Origin: DASYXT01 sp035934555
GTDB lineage: Bacteria > Verrucomicrobiota > Verrucomicrobiia > Limisphaerales > UBA8199
Direction of reading: 5' to 3'
Assembly: GCA_035934555.1 (NCBI GenBank)
Contig: DASYXT010000037.1
Span: forward strand, 1-13,930
DNA: 13,930 bases
The notes below the pieces were generated by a model. The model saw only the letters and a program-made list of their open reading frames with translations. It ran no database searches and had not been told where the DNA came from. Numbering within the stretch: the first letter of the stretch is position 1; every line of letters starts with the position of its first letter. This document shows positions 1 to 5,599 of the stretch, one piece after another. Both the position numbers and the translations under genes were made by a program.

Positions 1-29
1 AGATCCATTCCAGCTACTACTTTTTTCAT
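1..29 (-). CDS. Start of a probable IS110-family transposase (partial, runs off left edge)
   Basis: Only the first nine codons and part of a tenth are visible. Read on the minus strand from the ATG at 29-27 they give MKKVVAGMD, followed by CT, which would begin Leu. The pattern of a short basic start followed by V-x-G-[IM]-D-L is typical of the RuvC-like N-terminal domain of IS110-family (DEDD) transposases, in which this Asp is the first catalytic acidic residue. A GAAAGG stretch lies about 6 nt upstream of the ATG and could serve as ribosome binding site. The rest of the gene lies outside the window, so the family call depends on ten residues and is tentative. The adjacent remnant of another transposase gene supports a mobile-element setting. 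Confidence 0.4.
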
Positions 30-30
30 C

Positions 31-102
31 GGTCGCCTTTCGGTTGAGTGTTGTTGTTTATTTACTGTCTACCAACGACAACTCTTTTACCGAGAGGCGG
101 CC
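31..102 (-). repeat. Imperfect hairpin leader next to the transposase start (candidate structured RNA)
   Basis: GGTCGCCTTTCGGTT at 31-45 is partly complementary to the segment ending at 102 (AACCGAGAGGCGGCC-like, with ACCGAGAGGCGGCC at 89-102), and GTTGTTG at about 50-56 faces CCAACGACAAC at 72-82. The result is a long hairpin with mismatches and a loop around 57-71. It sits directly upstream of the minus-strand ATG at 29. IS110-group elements are known to carry a structured bridge RNA in the non-coding end 5' of the transposase, so this is a plausible position for one. No loops matching target or donor sequences could be assigned. It could also be a simple untranslated leader. Confidence 0.4.
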
Positions 103-178
103 GGCTTCGCCAGCGCCCTTAATGTCTATCAGTCATAACTATTGACACAAGTTCGCCGTTTGTGCACTTACTTGGCTC

Positions 179-445
179 ATGCCGCGCAAATTGCGAGTTC
201 AGTATCCCGGCGCCATCTACCACCTCATGATTCGGGGTGACCGCCGGGACGAAATCTTTGAGGACGATGAGGATCGCCACCGCTTCCTAAAAACGTTGGC
301 CCAGACTGCGAAAAAAACGGTTGGCAGGTCCACGCCTTTGTCTCATGTCCAACCGCTTTTGTTTGCCTGCTACAGGTCCCACCGCCAGACGGTGTGCAGA
401 TACCAAAGCATGGCTTCCAAACCCACCGGCACGAAGCCAAGTTAA
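179..445 (+). pseudogene. Frameshifted REP-associated (Y1/IS200-like) transposase
   Basis: The first 45 or so codons encode a recognisable N-terminus of the RAYT / Transposase_17 family (MPRKLRVQYPGAIYHLM, then RGDRRDEIFEDDEDRHRFL). Intact members continue with a segment like GWQVHAY-LMSNHFHLVVETP, which carries the HUH metal-binding His pair. Here the reading frame is lost near 317: W-Q-V-H-A-F continues in another frame. It shifts again near 337, where LMSNRF appears in the third frame and DTKAWL follows at about 400. The pattern fits at least two single-base deletions. The HxH of the HUH motif reads R-F-C instead of H-F-H. The open frame stops at 443-445, giving 88 residues against a usual length of roughly 200-330. 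No catalytic Tyr region can be traced afterwards, so the gene is dead. RAYTs mobilise REP-type hairpins, and two such hairpins occur at the far end of the window. Confidence 0.75.
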
Positions 446-608
446 GCCTCTACCCCGGAGGCGCAAGGTGATTGATCCGCGGCAAGCGCCGGAGGGGGTG
501 CTTGGGGCTCTTGAGTGGGAGACGGAGGTGTCGGGGTTCATTGGCCAACCGAAGCACCGAAGCGCGGGTCCAGACCGGAGCGGCATTTGGCACGGCGGCA
601 CGGCCTGG

Positions 609-733
609 CACGCCTCCACAATTTAGGCCAACCCGTGACGCCCTCGACCGCCACACGACGCCGGCAACGCCTCCGTCCTGGCACGGCTCGGATGTGTCAC
701 GCCTGCACAATTCGCCGCCACCAGTGACACCCT
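609..733. repeat. Two imperfect copies of a ~36-bp sequence
   Basis: The segment at 609-644 (CACGCCTCCACAATTT...GTGACGCCCT) recurs at 698-733 (CACGCCTGCACAATTC...GTGACACCCT). The copies differ at a minority of positions and are separated by 53 bases, also rich in CGCC/CACG words. The function is unknown; the array is probably a decayed direct repeat. Confidence 0.5.
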
Positions 734-766
734 TGCTCCAGGCTCTTGGCCCGGCGGCACGGCCCT

Positions 767-821
767 GGCAAGGGTCTGGCAAGGGTGCGGCAAGGGTCTG
801 GCAAGGGTCTGGCAAGGGTGC
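767..821. repeat. 11-bp tandem repeat (5 units, GGCAAGGGTSY)
   Basis: Five contiguous units of GGCAAGGGTCT or GGCAAGGGTGC occupy 767-821, in the order CT, GC, CT, CT, GC. Degenerate units flank them on both sides (GGCACGGCCCT at 756-766 and GGCACGGGCAT at 822-832). The unit is close to one helical turn and is not a multiple of three, so the array is not coding. Confidence 0.85.
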
Positions 822-948
822 GGCACGGGCATGTCACACCTCGGGAAAGCGCGCTCCATCCATCTGATTGCCAGCCCCTTACTCGTTTGTCACGGGTGGC
901 ACGGCTCATTTTTGCCCCCTCCGCCCCCCCGAAATTTCCGTACATAGT

Positions 949-978
949 CTTAATCTTAATCTTAATCCTAATCCTAAT
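949..978. repeat. 6-bp tandem repeat (CTTAAT/CCTAAT, 5 units)
   Basis: Three CTTAAT units followed by two CCTAAT units. On the complementary strand this reads ATTAGG and ATTAAG, the same family as the 12-unit GATTAC/GATTAG array at 13221-13292, which lies in the opposite orientation. Confidence 0.85.
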
Positions 979-1170
979 CCCGTCTGCCGTTCCCGCCACC
1001 GCGGGGGTCGCGTTATGCGTTTCCACCTGGATAGCGAGAGCGCCGGCGCGCATCCCAGCCCTCCAGCCAGTTCTTGCACCTGATTACAGCTAATTCCCGC
1101 AAATTACAGTTCGTCCTCAAATCTTTTCGCCAACCTGCCACTCCATCGTTCCACCATTCCATTCGGTCAC

Positions 1171-1220
1171 CGGATGTCACCCGTTGACACCGCTTGACAC
1201 TGGTTGACCCTGGTTGACAC
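1171..1220. repeat. 10-bp tandem repeat (consensus about YGGTTGACAC, 5 units)
   Basis: Five adjacent 10-bp blocks read CGGATGTCAC, CCGTTGACAC, CGCTTGACAC, TGGTTGACCC and TGGTTGACAC. The preceding block (ATTCGGTCAC, 1161-1170) is a further decayed unit. Several blocks contain TTGACA, the sigma70 -35 consensus, but without matching -10 boxes in register. They are therefore annotated as repeats and not as promoters. Confidence 0.75.
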
Positions 1221-1270
1221 CTGAAGTGCTGGTCCAGTGCCGGTCACTATTCCGTCCTTCCATTCCGCGA

Positions 1271-1350
1271 AAAATTACATTTTCTTGCAAAAAATTTCAC
1301 TGAATTGCGCGAAATTTCACTTAATTTCACCTAATTACGCCAAATTACAC
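1271..1350. repeat. 10-bp-phased AT-rich repeat (AAATTTCAC/AAATTACAC)
   Basis: Blocks such as AAAATTACAT, AAAATTTCAC, GAAATTTCAC, TTAATTTCAC, CTAATTACGC and CAAATTACAC occur in strict 10-bp register, with two diverged blocks among them. A shorter run of the same type is at 1081-1110 (TGATTACAGC, TAATTCCCGC, AAATTACAGT). A-tracts phased at about one helical turn usually bend DNA, so intrinsic curvature upstream of the following operon is plausible, but this is inference. Confidence 0.65.
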
Positions 1351-1381
1351 TTCGCGGCGCTTTTCACTTCCGAGTGCTCCG

Positions 1382-1523
1382 TTCTTTGCGCCTTCGCGTC
1401 TTTGCGTCTTTGCGTTAGGTCTTCGCACAGGGGGCCACCGGATTAGCGAAAGGGCGCAAAAGCGCGGAGACGCAAAGGTCAGTTCCAATTCTTTGCGCCT
1501 TCGCGTCTTTGCGTCTTTGCGTT
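1382..1523. repeat. 35-bp direct repeat built from 8-bp TCTTTGCG units, with an inverted copy between
   Basis: The 35-bp sequence at 1382-1416 is repeated exactly at 1489-1523. Each copy consists of 8-bp units TCTTTGCG, CCTTCGCG, TCTTTGCG, TCTTTGCG followed by TT. Between them, 1446-1477 (GCGAAAGGGCGCAAAAGCGC, then GGAGACGCAAAG) is a diverged copy in reverse orientation. Direct and inverted parts together could form alternative stem-loops. The second copy ends 83 bases before the DUF5989 start codon. Confidence 0.85.
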
Positions 1524-1606
1524 CGCGTCCACCCACTGGCTCCGCCCTCGCCCCATGACTTCTGCCTTGCGAGCTGTCCCGCAGCTCTTTACCCTACGCG
1601 CTGTCC

Positions 1607-1759
1607 ATGTGGCGATTGCTGAAAGAGTTTCTCCTGTTCGCCCGCCAGGAGAAGAAATGGTGGCTGGTTCCGTTGATAGTCGTTCTGGTGCTGTTAGGGG
1701 CGGTGCTGATTTTCGCCTCCAGCTCAGGCATCGCCTGGGCTCTCTATCCTTTCTTTTAA
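1607..1759 (+). CDS. DUF5989 / SxtK-like small membrane protein
   Basis: A 50-codon frame starts at ATG 1607 and stops at TAA 1757-1759, three bases before the start of the carbamoyltransferase. The product begins MWRLLKEFLLFARQEKKWW, a basic, aromatic amphipathic N-terminus. One hydrophobic segment follows (about residues 21-38, LVPLIVVLVLLGAVLIFA) and the tail is SSSGIAWALYPFF. This layout and wording match the DUF5989 family, which is regularly encoded beside O-carbamoyltransferases. In saxitoxin clusters the small protein SxtK takes this place, and I think it belongs to the same family. Its role is unknown; a single-pass membrane anchor or partner for the carbamoyltransferase is the natural guess. 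No Shine-Dalgarno sequence is visible. The frame is short enough to be missed by a length cut-off. Confidence 0.85.
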   Translation: MWRLLKEFLLFARQEKKWWLVPLIVVLVLLGAVLIFASSSGIAWALYPFF

Positions 1760-1762
1760 CGC

Positions 1763-3586
1763 ATGCCCCGCCCGCGGCATATCCTGGGGCTGTCGGCCTA
1801 TTATCACGACGCCGCCGCGGCTTTGCTGGTGGACGGCACGATCACCGCCGCCGCACAAGAGGAGCGGTTCTCGCGCAAGAAAAACGACCCCGATTTTCCC
1901 ACCCACGCCGTCCAGTTCTGCCTCGAACAGGCGCGGTTGACTGCGGCTCAACTGGACGCGGTGGTCTTTTACGACAAGCCGATTCTTAAGTTCGCGCGCA
2001 TCCTGGAGACGTACCTGGCGATTGCGCCTGGGGGTTGGCGCACCTTTCCGGCCGTGCTCCCCTCCTGGCTGGGCGAAAAGCTGAACCTGCGCAAAACGAT
2101 TCGTGAGGAGATGCCCGGGCTCAGTCCCGCGTGTCCCATTGTCTTCACCGAACACCACCAGGCGCACGCCGCAAGCGCCTTTTATCCCTCGCCATTCACC
2201 GAGGCGGCCGTTCTCACGATCGACGGCGTAGGCGAGTGGGCGACCACCACTATTGGTGTCGGCCGCAATAATGAGATCAATTTGTTGAGGGAATTGCGCT
2301 TTCCCCATTCGCTCGGCTTGCTCTACTCCGCCTTCACGGCGTATTGCGGGTTTCGCATCAACTCAGGCGAATACAAGCTGATGGGTTTGGCGCCGTACGG
2401 TGAGCCACGGTACGCCGACGTCATCCGAACCGAGTTGCTCGATCTGAAGGCCGACGGCTCGTTCTGGCTGAACCTGAGTTATTTCAATTTCCTGGGCGGC
2501 ACGACGATGTTCAATGAGTCGTTTCACCGGCTGTTTGGCGGCCCGCCACGCAAGCCGGAAGGGCAGATTGAGCAGCGCCACATGGATGTCGCGCGGTCCA
2601 TCCAGCTTGTAACCGAGGAAATCATGTTGCGGCTGGCCCGCTACGCGCGGCAACTGACCGGGCAAAAGTGCCTGTGCCTGGCGGGCGGCGTCGCGCTCAA
2701 CTGTGTCGCCAACGGGCGAATTCTGCGCGAAGAGATTTTCGAGCAACTATGGATTCAGCCTGCGGCGGGGGATGCCGGCGGGGCTTTGGGCGCGGCGCTG
2801 GCGCTCTGGCATTCAACTCCAGAACCGGCGCCTGAGCCGGAACCTCCGCGCCGGAAGGATCGCATGCAAGCTGCGCTGCTGGGTCCTGCGTTTTCCGACG
2901 ACGAAATCGAGCGCGTGCTGAAGTCGCAAAACGCGGTATACCGGAAGTTCGAGCGCGACGAACTGCTCGATTTTTCTGCGGGCCTGCTGCAAGGGGAGAA
3001 GGTGGTGGGGTGGTTCCAGGGCCGGATGGAATTCGGTCCGCGAGCATTGGGCAACCGGTCGATTCTCGGTGACGCGCGGTCCGCCAGGATGCAATCGGTA
3101 ATGAATCTGAAGGTGAAGTTCCGCGAGTCCTTCCGGCCCTTCGCCCCGATTGTGCGCCGGGAACGGCTCAGCGACTATTTCGAAATGTCGGTGGACTCGC
3201 CTTACATGCTGCTAGTAGCCCCGATTAAAGCCGAGCTGCGTCACCCTTTACCAGCCGGCATCACCGGTCTGGATTTGCTCAAGAGCGTCCGCTCGACGTT
3301 GCCCGCGGTGACGCACGTCGATTACTCGGCGCGAATCCAGACCGTCGCGCGCGAGGATAACCCGCTGTTGTATGAACTGCTGCTGCGCTTCGAGCGCGCG
3401 ACGGGTTGCGGCGTGTTGGTCAATACCTCGTTCAATGTGCGTGGCGAACCGATTGTTTGCACGCCCTTGGACGCTTATCGGTGCTTTGTTCAAACCGAAA
3501 TGGATTACCTGGTCCTGGGCAGCTTCGTGCTCGAGCGGCCACAACAGCCCAAACCGCAAAGCCGGCCGCGCTTGATGCCGGACTAA
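1763..3586 (+). CDS. NodU/CmcH/SxtI-type carbamoyltransferase
   Basis: The 607-residue product has the two-domain layout of O-carbamoyltransferases, which transfer the carbamoyl group of carbamoyl phosphate to a hydroxyl via a carbamoyl-adenylate made from ATP. The N-terminal Kae1-like domain begins ILGLSAYYHDAAAALL. It contains the metal-binding cluster EHHQAHAASAFYPSPF with His131, His132 and His135, then LTIDGVGEWATT (from about 151), SLGLLYSAFT, the GEYKLMGLAPYG segment (about 202-213) and the nucleotide-binding loop AGGVALN (307-313). The C-terminal domain carries FQGRMEFGPRALGNRSIL (418 on), KFRESFRPFAPIV and the late motif LVNTSFNVRGEPIV. The length is normal for the family. The start follows the DUF5989 stop by 3 bp, so they are co-translated. 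The SxtJ-like gene follows after 20 bp. The acceptor cannot be predicted: no glycosyltransferase, polyketide or antibiotic gene is in the window. Confidence 0.95.
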   Translation: MPRPRHILGLSAYYHDAAAALLVDGTITAAAQEERFSRKKNDPDFPTHAVQFCLEQARLTAAQLDAVVFYDKPILKFARILETYLAIAPGGWRTFPAVLPSWLGEKLNLRKTIREEMPGLSPACPIVFTEHHQAHAASAFYPSPFTEAAVLTIDGVGEWATTTIGVGRNNEINLLRELRFPHSLGLLYSAFTAYCGFRINSGEYKLMGLAPYGEPRYADVIRTELLDLKADGSFWLNLSYFNFLGGTTMFNESFHRLFGGPPRKPEGQIEQRHMDVARSIQLVTEEIMLRLARYARQLTGQKCLCLAGGVALNCVANGRILREEIFEQLWIQPAAGDAGGALGAALALWHSTPEPAPEPEPPRRKDRMQAALLGPAFSDDEIERVLKSQNAVYRKFERDELLDFSAGLLQGEKVVGWFQGRMEFGPRALGNRSILGDARSARMQSVMNLKVKFRESFRPFAPIVRRERLSDYFEMSVDSPYMLLVAPIKAELRHPLPAGITGLDLLKSVRSTLPAVTHVDYSARIQTVAREDNPLLYELLLRFERATGCGVLVNTSFNVRGEPIVCTPLDAYRCFVQTEMDYLVLGSFVLERPQQPKPQSRPRLMPD

Positions 3587-3606
3587 GGCCATTCAACCAA
3601 AGCTTT

Positions 3607-4008
3607 ATGGGACTGCGATTGAAAGAACAACCCAAAGAGTGGCGCAAAGCGACTTGGCTGACGCTGCTGGGCCTGGGGCTGCTCAGCTCCGTGCTGCGCT
3701 GGCGCCATGTGCTTGCGGGTCGGACCTGGCTCAGCGCGCTATCTGTGCTCGCCGCGCTGGCGCTGCTGGCCTGGGCCAAGCCGGGCTGGTTCAGGGGATA
3801 TTATCGCTTATCGATGCGGCTCGGTTATTGGTTGGCCCAAGGGGTGGCGCGCGTTGCGCTGGCGCTGGTGTTTGTCTGCCTGATCACGCCGTTGGGTATT
3901 GTGCTGCGTTGGGCGGGCAAGGACGCGTTGCGGCTCAAGCCCTCGCGCCAGGCGCAATCGTACTGGACCGATGCCAGACCGAGCGGACCACTGGACAGGT
4001 TGTTCTGA
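3607..4008 (+). CDS. SxtJ-family membrane protein
   Basis: This is a 133-residue protein starting at ATG 3607, 20 bp after the carbamoyltransferase stop. Three hydrophobic segments are visible at about residues 15-30, 42-57 and 82-101. Between and after them come conserved-looking signatures: KPGWFRGYYRLSMRLGYWLA (59-78), an L-T-P-[IL]-G-I-V-L-R segment (93-101), GKDAL (104-108) and a C-terminal SYWTDARP with a final Phe. The combination of G-Y-Y, TPLGIVLR and S-Y-W near the end matches SxtJ-family proteins, which accompany O-carbamoyltransferases in saxitoxin and many unrelated clusters. The function is unknown. The gene order DUF5989, carbamoyltransferase, SxtJ suggests that the three act as one membrane-associated carbamoylation unit. 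The frame is open further upstream, inside the carbamoyltransferase gene, but the first in-frame ATG after that gene's stop gives the family-typical length. Confidence 0.88.
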   Translation: MGLRLKEQPKEWRKATWLTLLGLGLLSSVLRWRHVLAGRTWLSALSVLAALALLAWAKPGWFRGYYRLSMRLGYWLAQGVARVALALVFVCLITPLGIVLRWAGKDALRLKPSRQAQSYWTDARPSGPLDRLF

Positions 4009-4147
4009 ACACAGACGCGGAATGGGCAGTCCACGAGGCTGGCGAGGGTGGGGCGAAAGTCCAATTTCCGACCGAGACATGCCTGGCGGGTAAAATCGGC
4101 GCAATTCTGGTGGGAAAAACAGGTGTTGCTTCGTATTATCAGTGTCG

Positions 4148-5578
4148 ATGCAACGAAACTGCAGCCTGAACAGCCCTAAACGCCATTTTGCAACCGCAAT
4201 GGCGGGCCTTTCGGTATTGGCTTTTCTGTTCACGGGCTGCAAAGGCATTCCCACCGGGGAGGAGAAGGCGGCGCGCCGGCAGGTGCAGGCGGTCGCCGCC
4301 GGCTACCGGCCCGATGGGCAGAAGCCGTCATTGCCCGTGCTGAGCGCCGACGCCGGTTTGAGCAACTATCTTGGCTACGCCCTGCTCAACCAACCGCAAG
4401 TCGAGGCCGCCTATTACGATTGGTTGGCGTCGGTTGAACGCATCACGCAAGCCCGCTCACTGCCCGATCCACAGTTCACCTTCCAGATGGATATTCAGAA
4501 CGCCATCACCTCCCTCATGCCGGGTCTGATGGGGACGGTCCCGTGGCCGAGCAAGTTGCGCGTCGGTGCGCAGGTAGCCTCAGCGCAAAGCCAGGCGAAA
4601 TATTTTGCGTTCCAATCGGCGGTCCTGCAAACCGCCTTCGAGGTGAAACAGACTTATTACCAACTCTATTTCCTCGAGCAAAAAATCAGAGTCGAACGGG
4701 ACACGCTGCACCTGCTCAGCCAACTCGAGGCGCTCGCGCGAGCCCAAAACGAGGTCGGCAAAGCGACCCTGCAGGACGTGTTGCGCGCCCAAATCGAGCA
4801 GGACCGGCTCCGCACGGAAGTCGCCAACCTGGAAGATTCGCGCGAATCGCTGGTCGCTCAGTTCAAAGCCGCCCTGGGCCTGAAACCCGCCGAACCGGCG
4901 CCGCCGCTGCCGCGGCAATTCGAGTCCACATCCCTGGACCTGACGGGAGACCAGTTGCTGGAAACCGCTGTGGACCGGAACCAACGCCTGAAAGGGATGG
5001 CGGCGGAAGTGCGGGCCGCTGAAGCTTCGCTGTTGCTGGCGCGGCGGAATCGTTTCCCCGATTTTACTTTGGGATTCATGGGCGATGCCAAAACGGAGCC
5101 CACGCTTTACCGCCTGCCGGGCAATCCCGGGACGATGTCGCTGCCGATTTGGCGAGACAAGATCGCCGCGCAAATTGCCGAGGCCCAGGCCAACAAACGC
5201 TCCGCTGAAGCACGCCTGTCCGCCGAGCAGATTTCCCTGGCGGTCGATGTTGCCGAGCGCGCGTATCTGTATCGCGAAGCCACCCGCGAGCTGGCGCTGT
5301 TAAACAACCAGCTTCTGCCCAAGGCGCGCCAATCGCTCGAAGTTGCTCGCTCCAGCTATCTCGCCGGCCAGACGGATTTCTTTAATCTGACTGATACCGA
5401 ACGAGAGCTGCTGGCGTTTGAACTCGACAAAGTAGCGGCGGCGACCCAGCGGGAAATTGCTTTGGCCGAGCTCTCTTTGATCGTTCAAGGCATGTCGCCC
5501 GTCAACCGCGCCGGCAGCGCGCCCCTGCTCAGCGCAACTTCCTCGCCCGCCAGAAAGCCGGGTGCCGGCGGCATGTAA
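4148..5578 (+). CDS. TolC-family outer membrane factor of metal efflux system
   Basis: A 476-residue outer membrane efflux protein, counting from ATG 4148; an in-frame GTG at 4142 is an equally possible start. The N-terminus has a hydrophobic signal segment (about 18-30) ending in LFTGC with Cys31, a lipobox-like site, so it is probably a lipoprotein as in CusC. Two OEP repeats follow, rich in heptad-like helices: the first includes LGYALLNQPQVEAAYYDW and RITQARSLPDPQ, the second LLETAVDRNQRLKGMAAEVR and LARRNRFPDFTLG. The late helical stretch ending in S-Y-L-A-G-Q-T-D-F-F-N-L is typical of metal-pump OMFs. It should form the outer-membrane channel for the adaptor and pump encoded 21 and then 22 bases apart downstream. 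The preceding 139-bp gap (4009-4147) is the only spacer between this operon and the SxtJ gene and holds TAAAAT at 4091-4096 and TATTAT at 4134-4139, but no convincing -35 partner. No metalloregulator gene is visible. Confidence 0.9.
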   Translation: MQRNCSLNSPKRHFATAMAGLSVLAFLFTGCKGIPTGEEKAARRQVQAVAAGYRPDGQKPSLPVLSADAGLSNYLGYALLNQPQVEAAYYDWLASVERITQARSLPDPQFTFQMDIQNAITSLMPGLMGTVPWPSKLRVGAQVASAQSQAKYFAFQSAVLQTAFEVKQTYYQLYFLEQKIRVERDTLHLLSQLEALARAQNEVGKATLQDVLRAQIEQDRLRTEVANLEDSRESLVAQFKAALGLKPAEPAPPLPRQFESTSLDLTGDQLLETAVDRNQRLKGMAAEVRAAEASLLLARRNRFPDFTLGFMGDAKTEPTLYRLPGNPGTMSLPIWRDKIAAQIAEAQANKRSAEARLSAEQISLAVDVAERAYLYREATRELALLNNQLLPKARQSLEVARSSYLAGQTDFFNLTDTERELLAFELDKVAAATQREIALAELSLIVQGMSPVNRAGSAPLLSATSSPARKPGAGGM

Positions 5579-5599
5579 AAGCGCCCGGCATTTTTTCGC

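Larger units (their letters stand above)
446..1606. other. Gene-free, repeat-rich spacer
   Basis: No open frame in this 1.16-kb stretch shows protein-family features. All frames here have biased, low-complexity or repeat-derived translations such as LILILIL. The segment contains successive arrays of short tandem repeats with different unit lengths: an 11-bp array, a 6-bp array, two 10-bp arrays and an 8-bp array with an inverted part, each listed separately. The carbamoyltransferase operon starts immediately after it, so its promoter should lie in the last 80 bases (1524-1606). No convincing -35/-10 pair could be picked out. Confidence 0.7.

Noticed and set aside
767..821. A CRISPR array
   Set aside because: The 11-bp units are directly contiguous with no spacers of constant length, and no cas gene is present.
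450..1093. Several overlapping frames of 70-131 codons in the left spacer
   Set aside because: They translate the tandem repeats (GKGLARVRQG, LILILILI) and have no consistent homology-like features.
1171..1220. A series of sigma70 promoters suggested by repeated TTGACA
   Set aside because: The TTGACA words come from a 10-bp tandem repeat and lack -10 boxes at 16-18 bp spacing.
1724..2308. A 194-codon minus-strand frame over the carbamoyltransferase start
   Set aside because: The plus-strand gene has all family motifs across this span; the antisense frame has no recognisable content.
3639..4169. A 176-codon plus-strand frame overlapping the SxtJ-like gene
   Set aside because: It is another frame of the SxtJ-like gene, which has transmembrane segments and family signatures; this one is an Ala/Gly-rich artefact.
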